Assembly: GCA_029204045.2 (NCBI GenBank)
Contig: CM055063.1
Coordinates: 26,791,721 to 26,855,720 of the forward strand
Length of the DNA: 64,000 bases
DNA from: Tillandsia leiboldiana
Taxonomy: Eukaryota; Streptophyta; Magnoliopsida; Poales; Bromeliaceae
Reading direction: 5' to 3'
Shown here: one piece after another, positions 42,461-53,746 of the stretch
How the letters are laid out: each line of letters starts with the position of its first letter
How positions within the stretch are numbered: position 1 is the first letter of the stretch
The notes under the pieces: generated by a model
Seen by the model: the letters and a program-made list of their open reading frames with translations, nothing else
Databases searched by the model: none
Told to the model about the DNA's origin: nothing
Position numbers and translations under genes: made by a program

Positions 42461-42786
42461 AGAATTTTTAGGTCTCCCGTGTGAGAGATTGAGGATTTAT
42501 TCCCTGATTGGGTTACTCTAGATCGTGGTTTGTGCATTATCAGATTGAGTCGTAGAGGATTCTCCGACATAGCTATGAGAGGGTTTGGCACTCCCTGATC
42601 CAGTCATGGAGGGTTCCCGACTGTGTTGTGCTATCTAGATTTTTGGTATCCGATCTGGTTGATCGTGGATCATAGCCTGCAAGTGCCATTATGAGACAGT
42701 TGAGACTAACTAGATACTAGAGCTCGGTGGGGTCGCTCCCCTCGAGTACGCTCCGGATACGTGATTATGATTGAGATAGACAGACT

Positions 42787-42960
42787 AGGACGTCCCACGG
42801 GGGTGGGCAGGAGCGTTCCTAGTGGTCAGTTTAGGACGCCCCACGGGGGTGGGCAGGTGCGTTCATAACAGTCAGTTCAGGATGCCCCACGAGGAGTGGG
42901 CAGGTGCGTTCATAGTAGTCAGTAGGACGCCCCACGTGGAGTGGGCAGGAGCGTTCCTAG
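42787..42960 (+). repeat. Four tandem units in D LTR (GGACGCCCCACG type)
   Basis: Units of about 45-50 bp contain GGACG(C/T)CCCACG, GTGGGCAGG and GCGTTC. The C LTRs have one related unit (17150-17230), so D has amplified it. Confidence 0.85.
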
Positions 42961-43720
42961 ACGACAGGCGCGGGCTTGACTGAACCAGTTTTGGGCCAGT
43001 CATTGAGATTTGGATTTTGAGAGCACCTCGTGTGCGAGTGGTGCATAGCTTGCTCTTAGATGAGTTTTTCTTTGAGCATGATACTTGAGCCATTTAGCAG
43101 CGAGGGTGTATGCATAGCAGGATCATAGTAGAGGTTTCCTTGAGCTTGTGGTGATGGCATATAGTTGTAGCTCATTTCCTGCTTTCATTTATATATCTAT
43201 CTATCTGCATACCTATCTTTTGTGCCTCCAATAGACTTAGTGGGCATACCGTGGATATTGGTGACGGTACCCACTGGGATCTACCTTCTGCAGTAGATCT
43301 CACACCCGCTGCGGTGGCAGGTTCCTGAGGTAGCTGTTCCGGCTTGGTTTCGCGCAGAGACAGCTGATCGAGGTGAGGACGTGGCTGAGTAGTTCCTTAC
43401 CCGTATTGAGAGTCAGAGGTAGATGTACCCTGTATTTTATGTTTCTACTTTTGTACTGGACAGTCTGAGAGATTGGTGAGGCTTTTATATTTATTTGACT
43501 GTTGAGAGATGTTGTATTAAGGATGGTTTTATTTATATCAGATGTTCAGTGGATTTCTGTAGCTATATTTTGAGGTTTGGTTTTCAGCTCTGATACATGT
43601 TTAGCTATAGATCTGACTTGCAGGGTAGACGCTTCGTCTGTGCAGCAGTTTCTGAACAGATGGCGGATCTGTTGGCAAGCCCGGGTCGCAGTTTCGACCC
43701 CGGGGCGTGACAGATTTAGG

Positions 43721-43733
43721 TGGTATCAGAGCC
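43721..43733 (+). promoter_or_regulatory. Primer binding site of D
   Basis: TGGTATCAGAGCC, 8 nt after the LTR end. Confidence 0.93.
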
Positions 43734-43892
43734 TAGGAATATAGGTTGTTGAGGACTTACTGACCCTAGGCTATTGGTTGGACAGTAGGATGACTGTCGT
43801 GAGAGACGAGATTTTAGCGAGAGTCCTGATTGAGTTTGTACCTCCCCCGAGGGATTGGGGCGGGTGATCTTACATGTTTATTCTCTAAAGTG

Positions 43893-43918
43893 ATTATGTT
43901 GGCTGCAGACAACATAAT
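43893..43918 (+). other. Leader hairpin of D with palindromic CTGCAG loop
   Basis: ATTATGTTG (43893-43901) pairs perfectly with CAACATAAT (43910-43918); the 8-nt loop is GCTGCAGA. The cleanest example in the window. Confidence 0.82.
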
Positions 43919-44004
43919 GCTTTAGAATGGTTAACATGTTTTAGACTTTCGTTAGATTGGGTTGAGAGTGTTTGAGGTTTGGTTGGTTTGTGGCAGTTGT
44001 CCTT

Positions 44005-45120
44005 GTGGCCTCCGAGACGCCGAGCAGCGGCGAGGGCGTGTTTGACCTTGGATGAGGAGCCCGATCAGCGGGAGGCTGAATGGACAGAGCAGAGAGAGGT
44101 CTGAGAGTTACGGGCCCAGGTAGCTCAGTTGTTGAGGCGACGCGGCGCCAGGAAGAGAACATGGAGCGTGTGATGCACATGTTTGAGCAGAGAGCATCGA
44201 CTGAGGTATCGCCAGTACTACCTCCAGCCGCGACATTGTCGACTTCGACCCAGTTCGCACTGTGAGTAGTGTAGGAGCAGCGAGAGTTGCTGATTGGTCA
44301 TTGTTCATTCGCCAGTTCCTTCCCCTACATATTTCGAGGCAGGGTTGGAGCCTTGGGAGGCCGAGAACTGGATTGCTGCTATGGAAAAGTTGGCTGAGGA
44401 CTTGTTCATCCAGGAGAAGCATCAGGTGCACTTGGTTGCGCGCCCTTGGATATGAACGCCGCGAGTTGGTGTCGTCGAGTTCGTCCTGTTGGACCACCGA
44501 GAGCGCAGTTGATAACCCGGAGAGAGTTTCTGCGACGGTTGAGCCGAGTACCCCATGTCGCCCAGGAGGAGGCCCAGGAGATTGATCATGTTTGCGGGTG
44601 GGACTGCTTCGAGATATCTATCACCTTGTGCATGCTTGATAGATTGGCCGAGGATCTGTGATCATGTCCGAGAGGGACGAAGAGCGAGGAACCAGCTCCA
44701 GAGAGAGAGGCGTCCAGCATCGTCGGACTTGGGATAGTCGAGTGGATCGAGGTTGCCATGATTCCAGTCACAGGATCATGAGCCTCAGAGGAGACAGAGA
44801 CCAGGAGGTTCTCGACAGTCGGGGCACCAGCAGCAGTGTTTGGAGGACTGTGTCTTTTTCGGTGGGCCGCATTCATCGCCATAGAGTGACTTCAGGAAAG
44901 AGCGATGCTTTTCCTATGGATAGTCAGGGCATTTTCAGGCAGAGTGTCCCAGAGTGGTGCTCATGGATTTGCCGCTTGAGACGGCACCCCACTACCCCTT
45001 TCAGGATGTTGAGGTTTATCCGACTTACCGGTAGGCTGATATAGCCGTGACGCCGAGACAGATAGAGCGATGGCCACCAGCATCTAGTGGTTGAGATAGT
45101 GCAGCCGGTTAGAGGACGCC
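44005..45120 (+). pseudogene. Gag remnant of D
   Basis: Aligned to F gag, the start codon position reads GTG. Following fragments read REAEWTEQREV, a TGA stop, ELRAQVAQLL, then EENMERVMHMFEQRAS. Later pieces match the core (AENWIAAMEKLAEDLFIQEKHQVHL) and the zinc-knuckle region without its Cys pattern. Frameshifts and deletions break it throughout. Confidence 0.75.
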
Positions 45121-45126
45121 AGGATA

Positions 45127-45500
45127 GTGGATCGCGTCTTACCAGGTGTTGTTTTCTTATGGTCATCGGAGTTAGAGCATGTTGATGCCGACACCGCTTG
45201 GGTGTGTTCTAGTAGAGCAGGGATAGCTTCGCTTGGGCCAGAGATGGGACTGTTGGTTTTTGCACGTGAGGATCAGGTTCCGGTTCACGTTGGGCACATG
45301 GATGAGTGTTGCCAGTCCTGCCCAGTGCAGGTAGGACATTGGATTTGATCCATTGAGTTGTTAGTCCTACATCAGCTCTGAGATGTTGTTATGGGGTTAG
45401 ATAGGGATTGGATATCCCATTGTTATGCTATCATGGATTGTCGAGAGAGGACAATGACCCTCCGTGGACCTGGCCAGGAGGAGTATGTTTTTAGAGGATG
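45127..45500 (+). pseudogene. Protease remnant of D
   Basis: Pieces such as PEMGLLVFAREDQVPVHVGHMDECCQSCPVQVG and, after a stop, VMGLDRDWISHCYAIMDC match the protease C-terminal half of A. No DTG remains. Confidence 0.72.
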
Positions 45501-45789
45501 CTAAGGTTGAGTCGTGGTCGTATCGCTTTGCTAGCGATTGTAGAGGAGGTGCCTACGGCGACACCGGGACTAAGGAATGTTTTTATCGCCTGTGTGATCT
45601 CGAGTGAGAGTCTACCAGATCTGATTTAGAAGCCGCCGTTTACGGAGATTGAGATCGAGACGGTGGTTGACGTGGTTTTGGAAACCGCGCCGACTTCGGC
45701 AGCACCTCTTGGAGTATCACCCGTGAGACAGTGAGAGAGCTATTAGCGCAGTTGCGGGATCCGATGGATTGAGAGGTCTGTGTGACCCA

Positions 45790-45955
45790 GTGCCACGTCG
45801 TGGGGATACGACAGTGAGGATCCGAGAGATTGATATTTTGGATATGTTGCCACACCGTTGATACACGGTGGTGATGCCACGCCGTTGATACATGGTGGTG
45901 ATGCCATGCCATTGGTACATGGCAGTGATGCCTCGTTGTGAGTACACAACGGTGA
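45790..45955 (+). repeat. 27-bp hairpin units of D (one separate, four tandem)
   Basis: A single unit at about 45790-45815 has arms GTCGT/ACGAC. Four tandem units at 45847-45953 have ACCGT/ACGGT, GCCGT/ATGGT, GCCAT/ATGGC and GTTGT/ACAAC. Confidence 0.88.
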
Positions 45956-46137
45956 GGGTTCTATGATGGTTAGAGCACTGATAGGTTGGGATTGTATTTC
46001 GGCAGATGCCCTTTTCTGAGATTGGTAGCGCTATGGAGCCTTTTCCCGAGGGCTGTGCCCAGACAGTGTTCTGAACCGATAGGGACATTATGAGATTACA
46101 GTAAGGTCAAGTGGTTTGACTAAGACCCTGCAGTCTT

Positions 46138-46560
46138 TTGGATTCGAGGAATTGTGTGTTTCAGCTGTGTTTGGATGGATTGGTAGCCGTACCCGTCGTG
46201 GATATTTGGATATATTTTCGAGGTGGCATAGAGCATGAGGAGCACTTGAGGATAGTGCTGCAACTTCTAAGAGAGGAGAAGTTATATGCCAAGTTGATAG
46301 AGTATGCTTTGACTTCGGAAGGTTTTTGTTGTTAGGCCATGTGATATCGGCTGCAAGAGTGACAGTGGACCCAACGAAGAGTGTTGCCGTTTGGGTTAGG
46401 CCTAGACCTATGATAGTGACACAGGTCAGAAGCTTTGGATTAAGCAGGGCCAGTATAGCTTCGAGGAGTTAAAGCTGAGGAGAATACCAGCATTGATGTA
46501 GATTTTGCCAGTGATAGAGAGAGCATGGAGTTATCCAGAGATCCTTGAACCTAAAGTACT
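46138..46560 (+). pseudogene. RT scraps of D
   Basis: EHEEHLRIVLQLLREEKLYAK (in two parts, about 46225-46290) is the segment just after the RT active site. The active site itself is not readable. Following sequence has weak matches to the RT/RNase H connection with many stops. Confidence 0.7.
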
Positions 46561-46850
46561 TGGTTACTCAGGAGGATTTTGGTTGAGGCAACGCCGGTTG
46601 ACAGAATTATTGGAACTGTAGGATTGAACTTGTAATATTATCCCGGCGAGGACATTATGGTCAGGTACGCCTTGATTAGGCGAGCAGTGCAACCTTGGAA
46701 AGAGGTAACCGTTCAGTGGAGGCCACTGTTGGAACTTTGGAATTGGAGTGTTAGTTGTAACAAGAACAACTCCAAGACCCTCTCCCATTTTTTTTTCTGC
46801 TTATGCCGAGGATTGACGAACTGTTCGACGATTTCGAAAAGCTGCTCCAG

Positions 46851-46906
46851 GAATGGAGGTGTCGGAGCCTGTTCTTGTTTGATTGGGGTGAAGGCACTAG
46901 CCATTC
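46851..46906 (+). other. Recurrent stem-loop, D interior copy
   Basis: Outer GAATGG with CCATTC, 2/3-nt internal loop, inner GTGTC with GGCAC, apical CTGTTCTTGTTTGAT. Stem sequences differ fully from C1 while geometry is kept. Confidence 0.75.
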
Positions 46907-47234
46907 GAGGTTTTCGAACTTTTCGCCGTTACCGGCTGGTTTTCAAATCGAGAGTTATGGGTTGGGGAATGTTCCTGATGTTGGGTTTCTTGACTTATTG
47001 ATGGATGTGAGAGTGTAATTGAGGAGTTCTGAGCAGTGGATTGCTGTATGGGTAGCGAAAAAGTTTTCATTTACCTTGAGTGAAGGTTCAGTGGAGCCAT
47101 CATAATGAGTGAGAAAGGCCATTTGAGGGCCTGAGGTTGAGTTGAGTTTTTCTGTTCCTATCGGATTGAGACATTCTCCCGAGATTTGGACTTATTCTGG
47201 TTTTGAGGACGAAACCTTTTTAAGGAGGGGAGAG
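46907..47234 (+). other. D interior end: no domain seen, pre-tract hairpin and polypurine tract
   Basis: No readable domain. GGTTTTG (47199-47205) pairs with CGAAACC (47210-47216); the tract AAGGAGGGGAGAG precedes the LTR at 47235. Confidence 0.65.
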
Positions 47235-48259
47235 TGTAGAGTACCGGGACTTTGTAGAGTGCACCGACCTCGCAAGATGGCGTGGTGCGGAGAAATCACC
47301 TTGGGCGTGTTCTAATTGTGGTTACTGATGAGTTCGGAGTGTTTCGGATCCACGCGGAAGCCTTTGGGGTGAAATGTGAGTTGGAGTTGGCAATTAAAGG
47401 AATTAGATAATTCATTATAACCCGCTTTGGAGTTGAGAAAAGGAACGGGAGAAGAAAATGAGTAAAGAATTCAAGTGAGGTTTTCTTGTGTGAATGCCGG
47501 ATTGTTGGAGTGAGCACACCGACTCCACCGTTGAGCTTTTGAGTGGGAAAAAGCTTGGACCATGTGTACTTTATGTTTACAGTGGGGTTCGGGAGATTTC
47601 AGAGTGATGCAGAAGCTTCCGGGACAGAAAGCGAGTTGTCGGCGAGAGAACCGAAGCTTCAGACTTCGGATTTTGGCATTGGGAAGCTGAGTTCCGGAAC
47701 AGGGGTTTTGGTTCCGGAACTAAGCCTTGTGTTCCGGAACCAGGGAGAGAGTTCCAGAACTAATGGGTTGGTACCGGTACCCAATTAGTGGTACCGGTAC
47801 CTAGTGTCTCGTTTTGCCCAGAATTAAGCAGGTTGGATATTTTGAGTGAGGGCTTTTTGGTAATTTCCTCTCCTTTGTTTTGCACCCTCTATAAAGAGCC
47901 CTCCAACCTGACTTCTTCTCCACGACAGAAAGAAAGAAAAAGAAAGAAAGTAAGGAAAAGAAAGAAGGAAGGAGAAGAGGAGGTTGAGGATTGAGCTATT
48001 GGTGGGTTCCTGCTGCTTGGTCTGGAGCGGGGTCGAGCGCGCGCGTCGAGCCGTATGACAGGTAAGCCGGCAGATTTTTGTAGTTGGTTTTTGGTTTTCC
48101 TTAGATGGATTTAGTGATGGATTTTGAGGAAGCTTTCAGCTTAATTGGATTAATCCTTCCATCTTTGCTTTGTTGGCTGTGAGCTTGGTTTTTGCACTGC
48201 GCGGAGCCGAGGGTGCACGCGCGCGTGGGTGCATGCTGTGAGTGGACAGCGAGAGCCGG
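47235..48259 (+). repeat. 3' LTR of D, first part
   Basis: TGTAGAGTACCGGG start, TATAAA at 47890-47895. Interrupted by E after GCCGG (48255-48259). Confidence 0.94.
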
Positions 48260-50803
48260 TGTAATATCATAGATTTTTCTAGCACTTTATACCTCCTGCT
48301 AATAAAGTTTCCGTTTAAAATAACTAATGTAACGGGTTTATTTAAGTCGATAATTTGGAGGTGCGGGTATTTTTCTGCGATAGAGCTCGGAAAACGGAGA
48401 ACGACAGTGCGATCGGATCCGGATTCCGACTTACGGAACTCCCGGAAAGGGGTAGAAAGTGATCGCAATGGCCAGGGGGTGCATCGAAATCCGCGTAAGT
48501 GATTTGGCACGCTTTCTGAGGAAAAAGAGGGATTTATCTTTAAACAATTATCTTTAAAGAATTATCCCGAAGGATCTTATCTGAGGAATTAATTAATTGA
48601 GGAATTAATTAATTAGGATTTTAAAATACCCGATGTGGATTTTGTCGTACAAAAAGATTAATTTGTGACTTCTCCTGAAAGAAAGAAAGAAAAAAAAGAG
48701 AGAAAAAGAAAAAGGTGAAACCCTAATCGGAAGGAAACGAGGGGAAGGAACGAGCGAAAGAAAAGGGAAAAGGCGAAACCCTAATCGGAAGGAAACGGTG
48801 GAAAAGAAGGAGAAGGCTATAGGACCCAAACCCTCCCGACGAACGTGCCGAAGCCGGGAGCGTGAACGGATCACCGTCTCCGACGATTAGAGGTAAACTA
48901 GATTTATTTTCGTATAGTTTCACTCGGTTTTTGGTTTCGGTCTTTCGCGGAGTCTTAGGAGTAGCCGTTTGCTACCCAACGCGTCGCGCCGCGAAGCCCT
49001 AGGGCAAAGCCACCGCGACCGTAATACGGGCCGCGCGGGGACGATGCCCGCGTGGCCGCGACTAGAGCCGCGCGGGACCAAGGTCCCCGCGTGGCCGCGG
49101 CTAGGGTAAGCACCGCGCAGGGCCGGAGCCCGCGCGGCCGCGGCAAGTGCCGCGCGGGGCCAGTGCCCGCGCGACCGCGGCAAGTGCCGCGCGGGCGAGT
49201 GCCTGCGCGGCCGCGGCAAGCGCCGCGCGGGGCCGGTGGGGCTAAGGTCCGCACGGTTGCGGAGGGTGCCGCGCGGGGCTGGTGCCCGTGCGGCCGCGGC
49301 TTTCACCGCGCGGGGCTAGGGCCCGCGTGGTCACGGCAAATGCCGCGCGGGGCTGGTGCCCGCGCGGCTGTACGACCCGCAACGCCGCGGGGGCGGCCGC
49401 GTTGCTCGACGCGCGCGGGCGCCACCGCCGGGTCAAGTTGTCATTAGTGTTTTTCAGTTGTTGGGCTCGGTTTATCCACTATTATATTTCTGATCTGACC
49501 ACGGCTCTTTTGGGGACTACTTCTAGGTCCGGGCGTCAACAGAGAGCAAGGTTCGGTCTCCGGAGTGCACGTTTCGCATGATCGTGGTGGGTAGGTGTTG
49601 GTTATTACCGGTGTTGTGTCGTTCCCGGATACTCGTTTTGATAAAGTATCTAAGATATTTTTGGTAGTTTGACTAACCCCATAGCATGTGAATCCCTTTT
49701 TATTATGTTAATCAAAGCGGCTGCGGTCGCAGGAGCATTATACTATTCTGACTAAAGCGGCTGAGGTCGCAAGGCAATAAATACACTCATATTGCTTACA
49801 CGCACACCGGCAGTTTGGCCACTGCACAGGGTGTATTTTTCCGGAAAGATGGTAAGTCGTTTTACCCGTGTACCCCACAAGGGGAGGTTAGTGGGGACCC
49901 CTCAAGGAGAGGCAACTGCTGCTTGGGCAGTGGAGGGGTTAGAGGCACCAAGAAGATGAGTACGGTATTGGGGTTGGGGCCCAAAATATTCTAAAAGCTG
50001 GGGTAGGTGCCCAGCGGGACTTTCAACAGGGATTTAGCGATACATGAGGGGGAGGGGAAAGTAAATGCTCCAGTGATTCGGTGTGTCCTTTCTATTATTG
50101 CGTTTACTTGCATGTTTTCTACTTTATCAGTCACTGACAACCCACACTGTGACAGGTCCGAGTAGGGGTGGAAGTCGGGACGACGGGGAGGCATCTGTTA
50201 GAGGACGCTAGCCATGAGGGCTAGTAAACGATACGTTATTTTATTTACTTTTGGTTATTTCTTTATACTATGGTTAGTTAAACTTTGATTCATTTACTGT
50301 GGTTTCTTATGGATGTTGGGATGAGGATTTTCTTGTAATTAACTGGTGAATGATAGGATGTGTAATTGCGGCTTGTTTTCAAACGCAAACCGGTTTCAAA
50401 ATTGTTTTCAAAGCAAGTGCCGTGTGGGCACCGATTTTAAAACCCGTGGACTTATCCTTTCAAGTTAATGGCCGCTCTAAGAGTTTGCGAAAACGTTTTG
50501 GAAAACTGGGTGCCGAGTGGGCACCGATTTTCAAAACCCATGGGTTTATGCTATAGTCTGTATAAGATAGCGGTGATGGTATGATTTACTATATTCTCTC
50601 CTCTTTGCCTGTCATGGTTGGAATGGTTAAATTACTCGACTTGTTGGTAACGCCGTGCATATACAAAGGAGGCTCCGCCCGTTTGGGGAGTGAATTTGTA
50701 TATGCGGCAGGTCTGATACGCGCCGGAGGCATGGTTCATTTAAATATTTAAGAAAAAAAAATGAGTACGTTTTCCGCTCTTTTAGAACCTCCGGGGCGTG
50801 ACA
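48260..50803 (+). repeat. 5' LTR of E
   Basis: 2544 bp, TGTAATATC to GGGGCGTGACA. Two copies of GAGGAATTAATTAATT near 48582-48617; GC-rich array 49000-49430. Stem with CATATACA at 50658-50665 and TGTATATG at 50697-50704, extendable to 11 pairs. Confidence 0.94.
49000..49430 (+). repeat. GC-rich tandem array in E 5' LTR (about 37-bp units)
   Basis: Units contain GCCGCGCGGGGC, TGCCCGCGCGG and CCGCGGCAAG. The array is much shorter than its counterpart at 56240-56940. Frames across it on both strands are composition artefacts. Confidence 0.88.
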
Positions 50804-50810
50804 GATTATA

Positions 50811-50822
50811 TGGTATCAGAGA
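50811..50822 (+). promoter_or_regulatory. Primer binding site of E
   Basis: TGGTATCAGAGA, 7 nt after the LTR end. Confidence 0.92.
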
Positions 50823-51027
50823 AAATGACTTTAACCACTGTGGCCAATGACCAGCATCCACAAAATGCATTATCACGAGTGACTAACCAAGTTGATAACC
50901 AAAGTATAGGTGTGTCACGTACGAGCGTGAGCGCGGGGAAATAAGGGATAGAGTCCCAGGGTTATTAGGTCAAGGTGCTAGACCGATCGAATTATGATTA
51001 ATGATTTTTCTTTGCTCACAGTGGAGA

Positions 51028-52098
51028 ATGGCTCGTACAAGATCATCGACTGAAAATGCAGGAGCCGATAATGTGGCTCCAGCAACTGCGGAGAATGAGC
51101 TAATCCGCCAACAGTTACGTGAGATGGCCGGACAACTGTCGACCCTCACAGAGCACGTGCGTCAACTGACACAGCAGCAACAGGCCGTGCCTGGGGAGAG
51201 CGCCCGGGTCCCGCCACCTGAAGCAAGCGCGCCTGCGGCAGGACCATCTGGAACGCACGAAGAAACAACGGCCGCTCCTCCCCAGACAGCGACCACCGGG
51301 GTGTCGATGGACCAACCGACGGCGCCATCGGCCGCTCCCAGCCCAACGGCTTCGGGACCCGTTACGGGCGAAGCCTCCACCCAACGGACGGAACGAGACA
51401 GGGTGAGAGCGAACCTGTCCGAGTTCAAGAAACACGACCCACCCGTATTCGAGGGTGAGACGACCGATCCCTGGGTCGTGGAGAAGTGGGTAGATACGAT
51501 GGAAAAGCTATTCGAGGATTTGATGATGGAGGAACATGAAAGAGTTCCCCTAGCGGTTCATTGTCTTGAGGGAAATGCCCGGATGTGGTGGAAAATGGTG
51601 CGCCCGGACTCCACGAAGGGTGACGCCTTACCGACATGGACCGAGTTCAGAGAAAAGCTGTTCGGAGCGTTCTTCTCCAACAGTGTGAAACAGCAGATGG
51701 AGGACGATCTGAAGCATATTCGGCAGGGGAACAGATCCGTCATGGAGTATCAACGAGAGTTTGTGAGGTTGGCTAATTGCGTCCCCTTCGTCATAAGGGA
51801 CGAAGCTCAGAAAGCCCGCCTCTTCGTTGACGGATTACGAAGCAACATCTTCGAGGTGGTGCAAGCAGCGGACCTTCACACCTTCCAGATGGTGGTGGGT
51901 AGGGCCACCATAGTGGAGCACGGATTCGTGGTGACGCGCGCCCGACGAGAGGACTCGGAGTACAACAAGGACAAGAAACGACCCCAGCCCTTCTTCGGAG
52001 GGGGATTTTCTAGCAGGGACCGGCCTTACATCATCTACAGAGGAGCACCCGGGGGAAATTATTTGTTTCAGGAAGCACGACCATTGCTTCTAATATGA
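51028..52098 (+). CDS. Gag of element E (open, zinc knuckle out of frame)
   Basis: The frame from ATG 51028 (MARTRSSTENAG) gives 356 codons; an in-frame ATG 27 nt upstream is less likely because related gags also begin with a short basic Arg/Ser peptide. A glutamine-rich coiled stretch (about residues 20-55) is followed by a Pro/Ala/Thr-rich linker and the gag core from about 130: PPVFEGETTDPWVVEKW, MEKLFEDLMMEEHERV, ARMWWKMV, FSNSVKQQMEDDL, then RSVMEYQREFVRLA. The knuckle (CYKLGQFRFNCP, about 52097-52132) is out of frame and has lost its His. Gag forms the virus-like particle and packages RNA; this copy probably could not bind RNA normally. Confidence 0.9.
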   Translation: MARTRSSTENAGADNVAPATAENELIRQQLREMAGQLSTLTEHVRQLTQQQQAVPGESARVPPPEASAPAAGPSGTHEETTAAPPQTATTGVSMDQPTAPSAAPSPTASGPVTGEASTQRTERDRVRANLSEFKKHDPPVFEGETTDPWVVEKWVDTMEKLFEDLMMEEHERVPLAVHCLEGNARMWWKMVRPDSTKGDALPTWTEFREKLFGAFFSNSVKQQMEDDLKHIRQGNRSVMEYQREFVRLANCVPFVIRDEAQKARLFVDGLRSNIFEVVQAADLHTFQMVVGRATIVEHGFVVTRARREDSEYNKDKKRPQPFFGGGFSSRDRPYIIYRGAPGGNYLFQEARPLLLI

Positions 52099-52688
52099 CA
52101 AACTGGGACAGTTCCGCTTTAACTGCCCCGAACCCGGGAACAATTCTTCGTTGTCGCGACGCGGATGAGAGGTCTTATGCGACGACACGACAAAGGACGC
52201 ACTACCCGAGGGAAGTAGTAGCAGGAAAGACCCCTTACGAAGAGTAATGTTGGTCTTGACCCCAGGAGAACCCTTAGAAGCAAATACTTTGTACCTTCCT
52301 GCCCAATAAGGATGCGAAGACTTAGTTGTCTTTGGTGTTGGCCATTTATTTATGGGTCAAATAGGTCCAACTTCCTGCCGTGAGACTATAGGCCCAGGGG
52401 ACTAGTAAGTTGAATTGGGTGAGCCCAATAAGTTGAGTGGGCTGCGGTCCACAATAGACCTAACGGCAAGAGGCCCAATAATAGACCCAACGACCAGGTG
52501 GGTTGAGTCCGATCGAGGTCTGTGGCGCTGTGTATGTACGCTTTAAGTGAATCGGTTGCGTACCTCTAAAAGCTCGAGCTTTTGGGGTTGATGGTTAGCG
52601 CCCACGATCCGACATTTGTGACTTAGTGGTGTCACTGCTAACAGAATTCGAGGGGATGCTCGGAAGGGATGGGCTTACCGAGTAACAG
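52099..52688 (+). other. Gag-RT junction of E, protease missing
   Basis: After the broken zinc knuckle no DTG motif or protease block is readable. The interval is only about 590 bp, shorter than protease plus linker needs. It contains repeated GGCCCAATAA-like phrases without coding sense. A deletion with rearrangement is the simplest reading. Confidence 0.5.
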
Positions 52689-53163
52689 GTGCTAGTCGAT
52701 TGCGAGAAACCGAGCGTGCCATCGTGGGGCACACCCGTTCTATTCGTACGGAAGAAGGATGGGAGACTACGATTGTACATTGACAATCGGGGAATGGATA
52801 AGGTCATAGTAAAGGACAAAACCCTCGCCTCGGATGGAGGACCTATTCGACCAACTACCAGGAGCGACGGCGTCTTCAAAGATTGATCTGCTGTCCGGCT
52901 ATCGCCAGGTTAGAGTCCGGAGAGATGACATACTGAAACAGTCCTTCGAACTCGGTATGGTCATTACGAGTTTACGGTTATACCGTTTGGGCTCATTGTC
53001 GCTCCAGCGGTGTTCATGAAAGTGATGAACAGGATCATGGAACCTTTCTTAGACCAGTTTGTAGTGGTCTTTATAGAGGACATCCCGATCTACGCTTGCA
53101 TAGACAAAGAGCACGAGGAACACTAGCGAGTGATCCTCCAGACCCTCCGGTACCAGAAAGTGT
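52689..53163 (+). pseudogene. Reverse transcriptase of E, frameshifted, active site altered
   Basis: WGTPVLFVRKKDGRLRLYID (52728 on) starts RT. After a shift LFDQLPGATASSKIDLLSGY continues from 52843, holding the first Asp. After another, the segment at 53025 on has FIEDIPIY (53070-53093) where FIDDILIY is expected, so the first of the paired Asp is Glu. A TAG stop follows in HEEH-stop-RVILQTLR. Confidence 0.85.
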
Positions 53164-53745
53164 ATGCCAAACTCAAAAAGGGGTGAGTTCTGGCTCCGCG
53201 AGGTAGACTTGTTGGGACACATAGTCTCGGTGTCGGGAATAGTGGAGGACTCGAGGAAGATAGAATCCGTGACCGACTGGGCTCGGCCAACGACGGGGAC
53301 AGAAATTCGAAGTTTTCTCGGGCTAGCAGGATACTACAGACGCTTCGTGGAAGGCTTCTCAAAGATAGCCACTCCCCTTACTCGACTAACCCGGAAAGGG
53401 GAGAAATTCGTCTGGGCGGCTCAATGCCAGAAGAGTTTCGAGGAGCTTAAGGACAGACTCACGCGGGCATCGGTACTCACGTTGCCACAGCCCGGTGAGG
53501 ACTACGAGATCTATTACGATGCATCTCGAAGCGGACTGGGAAGCGTATTGATGCAACAGGGGAAAGTCATAGCATATGCATCAAGACAGCTCAAGGATTA
53601 TGAGCAGAACTATCCTACACACGACTTGGAGCTCGCGGCAGTCGTGTTTGCGTTAAAACTCTGGAGGCACTACCTCTACGGGGCGCACTGTAATGTGTAC
53701 TCCGACCACCAGAGCCTCAAATACTTGTTTACGCAAAAGGAATAA
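53164..53745 (+). pseudogene. RT connection and RNase H of E
   Basis: 193 codons: FWLREVDLLGHIVSVSG, IRSFLGLAGYYRRFVEGFSK, then RNase H with YYDASRSGLG, DLELAAVVFALKLWRHYLYG and YSDHQSLKYLF, all carboxylates present. Loss of two bases after the QKE codons (about 53740-53747) shifts into the integrase frame. The first Met is not a real start. Confidence 0.9.
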
Positions 53746-53746
53746 C

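Larger units (their letters stand above)
40787..43712 (+). repeat. 5' LTR of element D
   Basis: 2926 bp from TGTAGAGTACCGGG to GGGGCGTGACA. TATA box TATAAA at 41442-41447. It contains the recurrent stem-loop (42404-42460), four GGACGCCCCACG units (42787-42960) and the 8-nt-loop hairpin (43276-43301). Confidence 0.94.
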
